Assembly: GCF_025370935.1 (NCBI RefSeq)
Contig: NC_133486.1
Coordinates: 8,315,083-8,379,082 of the forward strand
Direction of reading: 5' to 3'
Origin: Choristoneura fumiferana
Taxonomy: Eukaryota; Arthropoda; Insecta; Lepidoptera; Tortricidae
Length of the DNA: 64,000 bases
Made by a program: the position numbers and the translations under genes. The first letter of the stretch is position 1, and the number at the start of each line of letters is the position of its first letter. The notes under the pieces were generated by a model. It ran no database searches. It was not told where the DNA came from and saw nothing but the letters and a program-made list of their open reading frames with translations. Shown here piece by piece: positions 13,001 through 25,000 of the stretch.

Positions 13001-16000
13001 CTTTTTATAGGGCATTATATTATGATTGTTTTTTTTATGTCGCCAGTGCTGCTGCACTGTAGCGTAGTGGAAAAAAGCAACCTGAGATATGTGTGCATAG
13101 GAGAAATTCGTATCTGTACTCCTGTCCAGTGGTGGTGTAGGGGTATGGCACGCAGCACGGATTGCTGAGGACCTGGGTTCGATACCCAGCGCTGGTCTCT
13201 TTTTCTGGATTTTCTGTGCATCCATGTCTCAATTTATATTTTTGATAGGGCAATTATATTATGTTAATTTTAATAAGTTGCGGATTTCTGAGTTAAAAGT
13301 AAAAACCGCCAAAAATATTATTTTTCGTCATTTTGTTTATATTAGTTTTGGGTCAAGGAGTAGGTCTTCTGTACATGTACTACCTGTTATTTTTTTTATC
13401 TTAAAAACGCAGCGCACCTTAAGTATAAATAGTTTTATTGAATTTTCAGGGAAGCCTAAATTCGAGGATGCGCCTGCCACGATTAAGGCAAAAGAAAATG
13501 TACCAGTGACCTTAAAGTGCAAGTAAGGAATAAAATAAATAAAAGTTTACTTATACATATACATACCTAAGTTAAAAACAACAAATAACCTTTATTGCCT
13601 TAAAAATACTTTTAAATAAAAGATAAAAAAACAAGTCTAGTGCTTCTGGAACTTCTAGAAGTTACTCAAAGCTATCGTCGGGACCTACTTAGGGTTTTCG
13701 GAACGGTCTAATTTTTAATAGCCGTTATACTTGGTTATTGTCACGCACGTTGTTTTGGCATCCTAACAAATCACCCCGCCAAGCACCAATGTAAATCTCA
13801 TTAAATTGTAACATTCTTATGGTCATCTCGCATCTGCAGATAGATTCTTTGGTTCACAGGTTTTGATTACTCTGATTACAAATAAAAGTATCGCTCGAGA
13901 GTTTTTATTTTATTTTACTTTACATTATTTTTGTATTTTCGTTGTTTTAAGTAATTGGTTTAACTACCTAACTTAAAGAATAGCGAGGCTTCATCAAATT
14001 TCCGCACTTCTAAAACTTAAAGAAATTGACGAAAATAAACCATTCCGTCCGGAATTGCAACATAATAGGAAAAAGACATTAACGTTATATTATTCTAACT
14101 CGACAATCATCACATCACTTTCCATATTATAATTCAAATATAAAAAATGACACAACATTTTTCATGTCATTTATCAAACCATTGAAAAACATTTACAAAT
14201 TTGATTATGAATTCTAATATGAAAGTGCAAGTGTGGGTAGTTCGGAGGACTCGCGCTGCTAGCAGACTTGACACCCCACACCACACTTTAGTCTACTCGT
14301 GACCACGGCCACCGTAATGTGTTCGAAACATCGAGATAAAATATTACTCGTGTGTTGTCCCGTGATAACGGCTGCCCTACGGAAAAAGAAAGTAACTAAC
14401 ATTTTTGTCAAAACCAGTGTTAGGTATTTGTATTTTTGGCACTTTTAGATGACAACGGATGTTGCTACATTCTTGGAATCAACAAAAGAGCCTTAGTTTT
14501 AGAGATAATTTTTCACCAAACAAAGTAACTGCAGGCACTGACTCAAAATATCTACGGAAAAATAAAGTGAAATGCAATTACAAAGCTTAAATGAAGTACG
14601 AGGGTCACACTGAATGTTTCGGGAATAGATAAAATTATGCAGTTAAATTGGATGAAAGTATTTTTATTGTTTCTCAAAGTATTCGCCTTTATATTTTATG
14701 CACTTTTCCATGCGTTCAAACCAGTCTTTCAAGCACTTATTGAACGCTGAAGTAGGGGTCGTTAAAATGGCCTTTTTAAAGGCCTCCAATGCTTCTTCCG
14801 GCGTCTGAAACCGCTGACCACGCAACTTATCCTTGATTTTGGGGAATGTAAAAAAGTCGTTGGGGCTTAAGTCGGGGCTGCATGGAGGGCGGTCCAGGAG
14901 TTCGACGTTTTCACCGTTCAGATACTCAGTTGTTTTCCGAGCGGTGTCGGAGCTGGCATTGTCGTGGTGAAGGAAGATGCGGCGCTTAGGGTTATTATTT
15001 CGGAGTTCATCAAAGATACTCGGCAAACAAATAGTTGTGTAACAATCGGCATTGACCGTTCTACGATCTTGAAGAGGAATAGTTAGTACCTACATGACCC
15101 GATTTGGAGACAAACGTGGCCACGATCTTGGCCGTACTGCGAGAGCGAATATCTTTTGTCGGCAACCAATTCACACGAGTCGCTTTTTGCTCGTGAGATA
15201 ATAAATGAGGTATCCAGCGGGAAAACAACTTTCGCACGCCGTATTCTTCCCGTAAAATAATTTGTATATAACTCATTCCAATACCCAAGCACTCTTGAAT
15301 TTCCCGGCATGTCACATGCCGGTCTTCTTTTATCATTTGACGCACAGCATCGATGTTTTCTTGAGTGACGGCCGACCTTAACGCACGTCGTCCGTGAGTG
15401 ATACTCGGTCGCGCTTAAAATCTGCATACCACCTGTATACTCGTATTATAGTCTTTGAAGGTGCTTCATTACTAAAAACAGCAATCATTTTCGGTCTCTA
15501 CATTGTTTTTGTGTCTGTCTTTGTGTCACTTTTAAAGTCCGTAATAAATTATAGCTCTTAAGTTTTCACGGGACAATTCTATTTTCATCAGCGACTCGAC
15601 GACTTCAAAAACCAATTGTAACCGAACCATTACTTTTTTTTCTATGTGGCCAGTGTGTTAAGATACTGAAACTTTAGAGATTATAAAAAGGTAAGTATAA
15701 TATGTGCCAAAATTAAGTTTCTAAGTTTTGGATTCCCGAAACTTTCCCCTCGTAATTGCATTTCGTTTAAGTACCTACTTTGTTTTTAAGTTGTAATTTG
15801 ATCCACTTTGTTTTTTGTTTGGTAAATCGATTTTTATTTAAACTCTGATTTAGTTAAAACAAAAGTAAATAGCATTACTTCATTTTTGTATTGTAAAAAA
15901 GCGTCAAAGTTACCAATCAATTTATCTACGCAAAAACAAAGTAACTAAATGTTAAGGGAAAAAGAAAGTACTTGAATAACAGTTACTTTCTCATTACAAT

Positions 16001-19000
16001 TTTATTTTAATATACTTCCTTTTTGATCATCATTTACTTTGTTTCTATATTGTTCAACTGCTTCATTTAAAATGTATATTTTATATTGTTACCTATAATA
16101 ATTTAATATCTTATCACACTAAGCAATCCCCCGGGTCCCCCAAATGACAATCCAAGTGCCCCCTATTCCTATGCTAAGTGAGCCCTATGTTTGCCTATAA
16201 TTAACCTTGTTACTTATTAAGGGATTTTTAAAAGTAAATCTGAAAGAAGAAGAAGTGTACAAAGAATTTTTAATCTTTAAATTTCTCCGTAACACTTGTA
16301 AAAACAACGTAAGTACTTTTACTTCATTATTTAAATTTAAACTTGTGTGAGGAATATGACTATAAGCAATTAAAAAATAAATAAAGTAAAAGTATTTACT
16401 TTGTTTTAGACTTGACACATTTATTTAAAAATAATTAATTTACTACGGAAAATCATTTTTTTTGGCATTTAAAAGAGAACTAAAAACAAATTGTCATAAA
16501 ATTGTTATACAATAAGTAGAGCAAATTATTTGACACATTACTACATTTAAAAAATGGTGGAATAGTTAATAGAACGTTTTAAATTAAGTTTTTTCTGTTT
16601 TTTCGTTCTCCTGTAAAATTTACTAAACTGCATGTTACTTTCTTTTACCGTAGAGCAGCCGATAAGTCCTGTTTGTGGTATTTTGACTATGAGTACTACT
16701 AAAAATCATGAAAAGAATTCTTATGTAAACTAGTCAAATGAAAATAAGGCCCACTTCAGTTTAATCGGTACCTATAATGAACACATTTGATTGAATGAAA
16801 AGTATTTGTGTTGTGTTGTGTTACGAGTAATAAAAACATTAGTCAATGGAAGCTCAGGTGGTCAAATGGTTTGACCAATGGCCTCTCAAGCAGAGGATCG
16901 TGGGTTCAAACCCCAGCTCACACCTCTGAGTTTTTAGAAATTCATGTACGGAATTACATTTGAAATTTACCACGAGCATTACGGTGAAGAAAAATATCGA
17001 TGGTGGAAGTCTCAATTGACGTAAGGGACAAAATGCTACTTTTCAGGAGAGCGAAAAGAAGTTTTTGGTAATTTTCAAACCCTCACAGCATTGTTAATGT
17101 TTAACTTAGCAGGACGTTATAATTACGTAAAATCTTGAATTTTCTTGTTTTTCAACGTGAAACTATAGACATTTTCGTAAAAAGCTTAATAAGAAAAATA
17201 GCTGTCCCTTACGCCCGTGACATACGGGTGTCATAGCCCCTTACACTCATAAACCGTAAATAAATAAATAATGTAGTAACCGATTTTTGGTCTTATAGGA
17301 CATCATATATTTTATTTGCTACATATTTGGACGTAAGTTCCAGTAATAAAATTAAAAAAAATAGTGAATTAACTCAAAGAACCACTTTAATTATTTAAAA
17401 TAACGCGCAAAAGCCATATTTTTTTGCACGTCCCCTTAAAAAATATGTAATTTGTAACATTTTCTTAAGTTTTAGTTTTAGTTTTAGTTTTTGCGAGGCA
17501 TATTAGGACACCCAAGGATGTCTTTCCCTTCTAAACACCGGGTGTTTATAGGGTTGATTGTAGTTGTGGTAGTTCCTATATCGGACAGACGAAAAGAACA
17601 ATAGCTGAGAGGGTCAAGGAACACATTGCATCTGTTAAAAATCGCCAGGTAAACAAGTCAGCCATAGCCAAACCACTGGATTGAGCTTCACAATTCCAAA
17701 ATTCTGTCCACGGAACGTCATTTTTACTAAAGAATGGTACGTGTAACGGTTGAAATAAAAAAGCATAAGAATTTCAACCAGGACGATGGGTATAAGCTTT
17801 CATCTTCGTGGAATCCTGTTATTAATAAGTGTCGGCGTCGGGATGAATGTTCGGAGGGACGATCGGACGTTGTTAGTGTTGTGTGTCGGTGTGATAGGGT
17901 GACTAATAAGTGACCAAGTGCGGGTAGTTCGTGATACGAGTGCCGGCACTATTAGTGATCAAGTGCGGGTAGTTCGAAGAACTCGCGCTCCTAGGCAGAC
18001 TTGACACCCCACACTTCAGTCTACTCGTGACCACGGCAACTGTAACGTTGCCGAAACGTCGAGGTAAATATTACTTGTGTAATAATAGCGTGATAAGTCC
18101 CGTTTGTGGTATTTTGACTATGAGCGCGAGTCCTTCGAACTACCCGCACTTGATCACTAATAGTACCAGCACTCGTATCACTAACTACCCGCACTTGGTG
18201 ATTTTTATTTGTGACCCCATCACACCGACTCACAACACTCATCCCGACGTCGACACTTATTAATAACAGGATTCCACGAAGATGAAAGCTTATATCCATT
18301 GTCCCGGTTGACATTTTTATGCTTTTTTATTTCAACTGCTTCACGTACCATTCTTTAGTAGAAATGACGTTCCGTGGACAGAATTTTGGGATTGTGAAGC
18401 TCAATCCAGTGGTTTGGTCCTGACTCCAACAAATGCTCGGCTATGGCTGACTTGTTTGTTTATAGCTGAGAGGGTCAAGGAAGATATTGCAGCTGTTAAA
18501 AATCGCCAAGTAAATAAGTTTTTATCCTGGAAAATAGCATAGTTCCGGCAGGATAGCGATAAACAAACTGATGATGTTGTTGATGACGATGATGATGAAC
18601 TGATTTTCACTACCACCACTGGCGTACTAACGCTGCTTGCTTGCATTATTGCTTACATGCTTGCTTGCTTGCTTGCATGCTTGCTTGCATGTTTGATTGC
18701 ATGCTTGCTTGCACTATTTCTTGCACATTTGGGAGTATTCTTGCTTGATTTGTTGTTTGCATGCGTGCTTGCCTTCTGGCTTCACGCTTGCTTGCATGCA
18801 TGCTTGCACTATTTATGCTTCCTCCAACACACTGCTTGCAGCTGTGAGGGAGTGGGACGCCAGCCCGCTTCATGAGCGCTGGAGGAGATACCATAGACCG
18901 GTCATCGCGGGATCGGGGTAGCCCGCGATGTTCATCTAACCCAGGCCGATAAAATTGCATGTTTGTTGATTTGATTGACAAAATTACATGCTCACTTGCA

Positions 19001-22000
19001 AGCTTGCTTAGGTGGTTGCTTACATGCTTGCTTGCTTGCTTGCTTGCATGCTTGCTTGCATGCTTTCTTGCATGCTTGCTTGCACTATTTCTTGCACATT
19101 TGGGAGTATGCTTGCTTGAGTTGTTGTTTCAATCACTACAAGTTCTAAAAACCATCTGTTTTGATGCCTCCTACGACCTAACATTAACAAGGTATTTTAA
19201 TGAACTAAAAGAAGCAAGCAAGGTATTTTACTTTAAGCGCCCCTTACACCCATAAAGTAACCTCAATTTTTAAAATGTCTGTTTGTTATTGTCCCTTACG
19301 ACCAACAATTTACTCTAGTTTTAGCTTTTGATGTCCCTTACGCCCATAAGAGTATTCCTTATTTTATAAGTTGCTGTTATTTAATGCCCCTTACGACGTA
19401 CCAATTACACCTTTTTTTTAAATGTCTGTTTGCTACTGTCCCTTACGAGCGGCAATTTACTCTGGCTCTTGCTTTTTATACCCCTTACGCCCATAAAAGT
19501 ACTTCTTATTTTATAAATTGCTGTTTTTTAATTAATTATACAGGCCAATTATTATTATATATGCATCATCATCTCGGCCTTTATACGTCCCACTGCTGGG
19601 CACAGGCTTCCTTTATTAGGATCTGTTAGAACAACTGTCAGGATAGCTTAAAATAAACAAAGTAGCTAAGAGAAATGTACCTCAACAGCCTTGACTGAAA
19701 TTCCATTACGGAAATGTTAGCTCGACGTCTAGCCATTAGGGGATCCATCAACTTAATCTTTTTTTTTTGTTTTGCTTTTGGCATCTTATAAAAAAATACG
19801 CGCGTTGACAAAGAACAAACGTAGGCAATCAAATACGTCCTCCGTGTTTGACGTGTCTGGCACGACTGACCGAATGTGCAATGCGCAAACGCTCGGCGCG
19901 TGGAAGGTAGGTAGACGCGTTAGTATTTTGATGTTAGGTACAAGAAATAGGTACAGGCGGTAAGGTTACGCCCAACAACTTCTTGCTTTTTTATCTTATT
20001 CGTTATAAAATGTTGGGGTGTAAAGGGCAATGAAACAATAATTGACCCATACGCCCTTTTATTATATTTGTTGGGTTTTTTTTTAACGACATGAGCCGAG
20101 TCGTAAAGGACATATGAGACTGCCACAGCCCCTTACGACCCAAATATTAAAAAAAATAATACATTTACGCCATTTTTCAGCTCAAATATTTTATATCATG
20201 TCCCTTAAGCTATTTTATTTTAAAATAATAAATGTTGATAACAGCAAAAGTAAGGGCCGTATCGTAACTTGAATACTACCAATCGACAGAGAAAAAAAAA
20301 CTCTAATTTTCTATGTTTAAAAGTGATTTTCGGTATTTTGTCCCTTACGCCAATTGAGACTTCCACCATCGATATGTATGTATACAGGGTGGATTTCGAC
20401 GAGGGACCTTTGCGGAACTGGCAGATAGTTCAACCTTAGCACTATATTTCCCCCATAGAAACTATGGAAATATATGTTACCGTTTTCAAGTTATAGCCTT
20501 TTAAACATTCATACCAAAAACTACTTTGTGCCAACCCTAGTGGCTGGGTCAATGTTCTTACTTGTAAACAATCTTTAGACGTCAGGATATTACGTTAATA
20601 TGTTGCCATTTGCCCATTTTTAGGTCTTCGTGCAACGCTAAAAAAATCGTTGCAGGATTTGCAGAGGTGATTGTCTCTGGAGTATTTATGTAATTTCTTA
20701 GTTAATAATTCTAACCACAACAAATAACTCACATGACATGACATGACACTGACATTCACTCGAATGTACTCAATCGTCATAAACAATTAAAGAAGATAGT
20801 AACTTCTTTCATCATAAATAAAATGTCTCTGTTTACCTACCTAAACTGATAAAAAGGTTTTAGTTCGTTAACTCGCTTCATCAAATTATTTTCGAATGAA
20901 TTGAAATTGTTCCCTGGTTGATCAGCAATTCATACAATTGGCTGTCCTTGTTTTTTTTTATTTTATTTTGGTTATCGCCAAAAAATTTAATACTTAACAA
21001 TATTTGAAGGATATTGCACTAAACTAAACTATCGAAACTCTTTGCATGATTGAAAAATCGATCATAAACATATCATAAATATGATGTTTGAAATGAAATT
21101 GACATTTAAAGTTCATTTCATTTGCTTCCTATACATGAAAATGCCTTTGTTAGATGCACGTGGATATTTAATTTGCTCATGTTATACGCGAGCTACAATC
21201 ATAATGCGGTTGAAGCTTTAGGACGTTACAGGGAAACATATCCACTACCACACCCAACAGGTCGTAGGACAATTTTACGTGCTTGTGATCGTGTCACCAA
21301 CAATCAGCCCATTCACGCCCATTGTACCAAGAACAGCTCAGAACGATCAACGTGGAGGACCTGTTATTCGTCTTGCGGCTAGACTTGAAGAAAGAATACT
21401 GCGGTATTTTGAGCGGAATCCAAGAAAAAGTTCGAGATCAGCTGGTCGACATTTCGAAATAAGTCATACCGTAGTACTAAAAGTTCTTAAACGTGCCCGC
21501 CTTCACCCTTACAAAATACATACTCGGGCACGGGCTGCACCGTGTATTATTAGACATGGAGGAACATTTGAACACCGTATGTAAAAATTGTAATAAAGTA
21601 ATTGATATTCGTATTTTTGCATTTTATTTGATTTATTTGACTTTTATGTGTCATTTTTACATCAGTACGATGACAACAACTCTCGGAAATAAACGTAATA
21701 TCCCGAGTTTTTCCGACGGCGATTCCTTAATCTAGCCATCTTGCCGTTATGTGCAGATGCAATATAGGGTTATCACCACAGTTAAAAATGAGTGAATTTT
21801 GTATTTTTTTTTTTTTACTTTGTTTAAGTTTCTAAACATTATAAATCGACTGTGTATCACTTAAACAATGCAATATCTCCGCAAAGGTCCCTCGTCGAAA
21901 TCCACCCTGTATATGTATGTATGTAAATACTTTATTGTGCATAAAACACAAAAATAATACAAAAAGAAAACAACAAAACAAAAGAGTACAAAGGCGAACT

Positions 22001-25000
22001 TATCCCTTAAAGGGATCTTTTCAAGCTAACCTAAACAGGAAAGGAAAACTTAAAGATAGGCGAACAGTAATTTATGCACAGTGAGAAGAAAGGAATAGGT
22101 ATATAACATATAAATAAAAACACTTAATAAACAACAATTAGTATGACATATACACAAATAAACAAAAATATCGTTAGGAAACCTGCGCAACCTGCGAAGA
22201 AATTCAATGGTGTGTGCAAAAAATCCCAATCCGCACTGGGCCCGCGTGGGAAGCACTGCCCAAGCCCTCTCATTCTCGGAGGAGACCTGTGCCCAGCAGT
22301 GAGACTTGAGGCTGGAATGATGGTGATGATGAATGTTATAATTGATAAAGAACTATCTATTGCCCGCGTCTTCGTTGGTAGAGAAATTCGTGAGAACTAC
22401 GCAATCCGAGATGAAAACTACTCTATATCCTTCCCAGGGTCTTAAGCTACCTCCGTACCAAATTTCATTTAAATCGGTCCAGCGGTTTAAACTTTCGCAT
22501 TTATATTATTTGTGAGGATTATACTTATTAGTATTCTTGGTTTCCCCATGAACTTCGTGGCCCCTGTTCTATTTTTTTTTTAAGAGCTTCCCCGTAAAAG
22601 AACGACTCTGCCATATGTACTTTAGTTCAATTCATTCCAGCTCTTGTGACTTGTGACAATTTTGCATGATACTTGTATCTTTTGAAAGCAAATAAAGAAA
22701 CTGATACTAAAACGGACCATGTATGTACCCGGCGATACAGATTGCACATGTTTTTGGAAAGAGACTCTGCTAATTTCGGCTTCTTAGAGCGTTGTCACAC
22801 ACTACTTACGTGACGTTTGTCAGTCGTGATACAGATGCAATAGAGTACAGACGCAATAAATCAAAAAACCCAACTGCCAAAACTAAAAGGAAGAAAATAA
22901 GTCTAGTAATCTAGAACTCTGTTAAGTAGCTAATTTAAAGTTCAACAGTCGGGACCCATTACTAAGAGTTTTTGAGCGTCACGATTAAAATGGGTCCCGA
23001 CTGTTGAACTTTAAATTAGCTACGTAACAGAGTTCTAGACCACTAGACATATTTTCTTCCTTTTAGTTTTGGCAGTTGGGTTTTTTTATTTTTTTTATTT
23101 TATGTTTTATTTTACACTTTTTTGAAATTTATGTAAAGAAGGTAGATTAAAAGTATTATAACCCGTATATATTTAGAATGGGCTAATTGTTAGCTTTCAT
23201 TTGATACCCATATTGTTACAATACCAAATTTAATTTTTCCCTATTCCTTTATTTACTGTCTTTATTTGCAGTTTATTATTCGAGTAACAGAATAACAACG
23301 ATCTACTGATTCTTTTAATTAAAGTATTTATATCAAATACATATAGGTACGTGATTTAATGCACAACATTGTCTGAATATATTTTTCTAAATTTAGACTT
23401 CGCAAAGGCAATCCACGTCCCAAAATCACGTGGAGTTTCCAGGCTAGTGGTTCAGCCACCTTCACCAAGTTAAGCAATAGCGACGAAGAACTGATTATTC
23501 CGGCACTCAAGCTCAAGGACTCGGGAGAGTACAGATGTGTTGCCGAAAACAGAGCAGGACGTGACGAGAGAACTACGCTAGTAACGATAGTGGGTAAGGA
23601 AGTTATTTTTATCGTAGCAAAAATCGTAAAAAATAATATGTTTCCAAATATGTTTTAAGGAAATATTTCATTTTGCAGTGTATAAAGCTCTGTTCACTTT
23701 CGGTGAATTTCTGTAAAAATTACATAGTGTAACAAAAGATTAAACCCAATTTCGTCATCAATTTATCGTAACCCGTTATTCCGTGTATGGTATGGGTAAG
23801 CTACCGTAGTAAAGGGAAAAGTTGCAACGATGACTTTTAGCCTTCTCTCTTTTAGTAAGTGAAATCATTTATAATCACCCTTATTTTTCTAGCGGCTCCT
23901 GAAATTGAGAGTAGTACACCGTCCATAATAAGAGTAAAAGAAAATGCTACCATTTCTGTACCTTGCAGGTCAGTGAAATAAATGTTCGTCAAAATTCTGA
24001 ACATAATCATATAATTGATCCAATTTCGTTATGCATTTGGCTGTGCTCATTTTACAAGCTTTTACTGGTATTTGAATTAATCTCGCGTATTTTACATATT
24101 TGTTTGCTTCAAATCTTGCCAGTTAATCTGGATCACTTTTCGTGCTCGGATTAACTTGAAATTTGGTAAACAATATATATTATATAGGTTGGATGACAAT
24201 GCAGATTCCCTACCTCTGAGTTGTATGGAGAAAGTGATTTACTATCCATAATAAAACTGTTCGTAGTAGGTACTATTATAATAGTACATTGTGTCTTAAG
24301 GGCGGTTAATGAGTAATTACGAGTCTATTAGAAGCCCGAAGTCGAAGACTGAGGGCTTTAATGAATCAATGTTCGTAATTATAGTATCGCCCGTGCGACA
24401 TACAATGTTTTTTATCACATTTGCGAGTATTTTTTTTATTTCTAATAGAAAAAATATAATTCTTCCAAATATTGGAGATACCTTGGGCTGCGCTCTTGGC
24501 AGCACCGCCCTCCCCCTCCCCCTCCCGCGGCATGCGCCGCAGCGTGCGTGTGTATGTGGTCGCGCGCAGCAGCATCAGTACGGGCACTGACTCATTTACC
24601 GACCTTGGGCTTCATGACAAGCACATTAATTTCAAGGGTTTTATTTGGGGGGTTGCAACCAGGTAGCCTGCATGTTACGACGCTGTTTACGACAAAGTGT
24701 GATGAAAAATTACAAAAGACCCTAAAGTATAAGCCACCTGCTGTTACCTGTAGGAGGAAGGATGTTGTTCCATGGCCAACTACAAATTCCAAGTTTGCTA
24801 GGAGACAATTTGGTTATCAATCGGCTAGACTGTATAATTTTGTTAATAAGGAACTACTTAAATATTTACCCTTTACAAATTTCTGACTGTAAGATTGTGG
24901 CTAAAAAAGCTAAGTTATGAGGAAACCGAAGCGATACTGTCTTAAATAAGCAAAGTATTAGGAATTATTTTCAATGCAAATACAGTCGACTAAAAGAAAA

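Larger units (their letters stand above)
14369..16661. mobile_element. DNA transposon with ~28-bp TIRs and ATAA target duplication
   Basis: Left end CGGCTGCCCTACGG then AAAAGAAAGTAAC; right end, inverted, CGGCTGCTCTACGGTAAAAG then AAAGTAAC. ATAA flanks both ends (14365-14368 and 16662-16665) and occurs once in the intact pseudo-LTR at 18 kb, so this is a clean 4-bp duplication. Copies of AAAGTAAC/GTTACTTT are scattered inside. No transposase frame of its own is seen, so it looks non-autonomous; a mariner is nested within it. Confidence 0.8.
17001..20368. mobile_element. 3.4-kb TIR element with many CCCTTACG motifs
   Basis: Ends TGGTGGAAGTCTCAATTG then ACGTAAGGGACAAAAT; the right end is the inverse (TGTCCCTTACGCCAATTGAG, ACTTCCACCA). 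A 4-bp TCGA duplication (16997, 20369) fits, though the palindromic target also allows ATCGAT. Interior copies of YCCCTTACR (17204, 17240, 19231, 19295, 19333, 19385, 19439, 19482, 20127, 20339) cluster near both ends and often read CCCTTACGCCCATAA, like subterminal transposase-binding sites. No transposase frame is seen. Superfamily unknown. Confidence 0.75.

Noticed and set aside
13130..13200. tRNA gene (A/B-box-like sequence), also at 29650, 46950, 59200, 59950 and 63340
   Set aside because: The same block recurs with the same non-tRNA flanks, so these are SINE heads; no complete cloverleaf was seen.
18646..18981. Low-complexity ORFs rich in Ala-Cys-Leu or Gln-Ala-Ser
   Set aside because: They are translations of a CTTG/CATG microsatellite and appear on both strands.
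24366..24590. Host gene on either strand at 24.4-24.6 kb
   Set aside because: The segment is a copy of dispersed repeat R and is eroded relative to the 53-kb copy.
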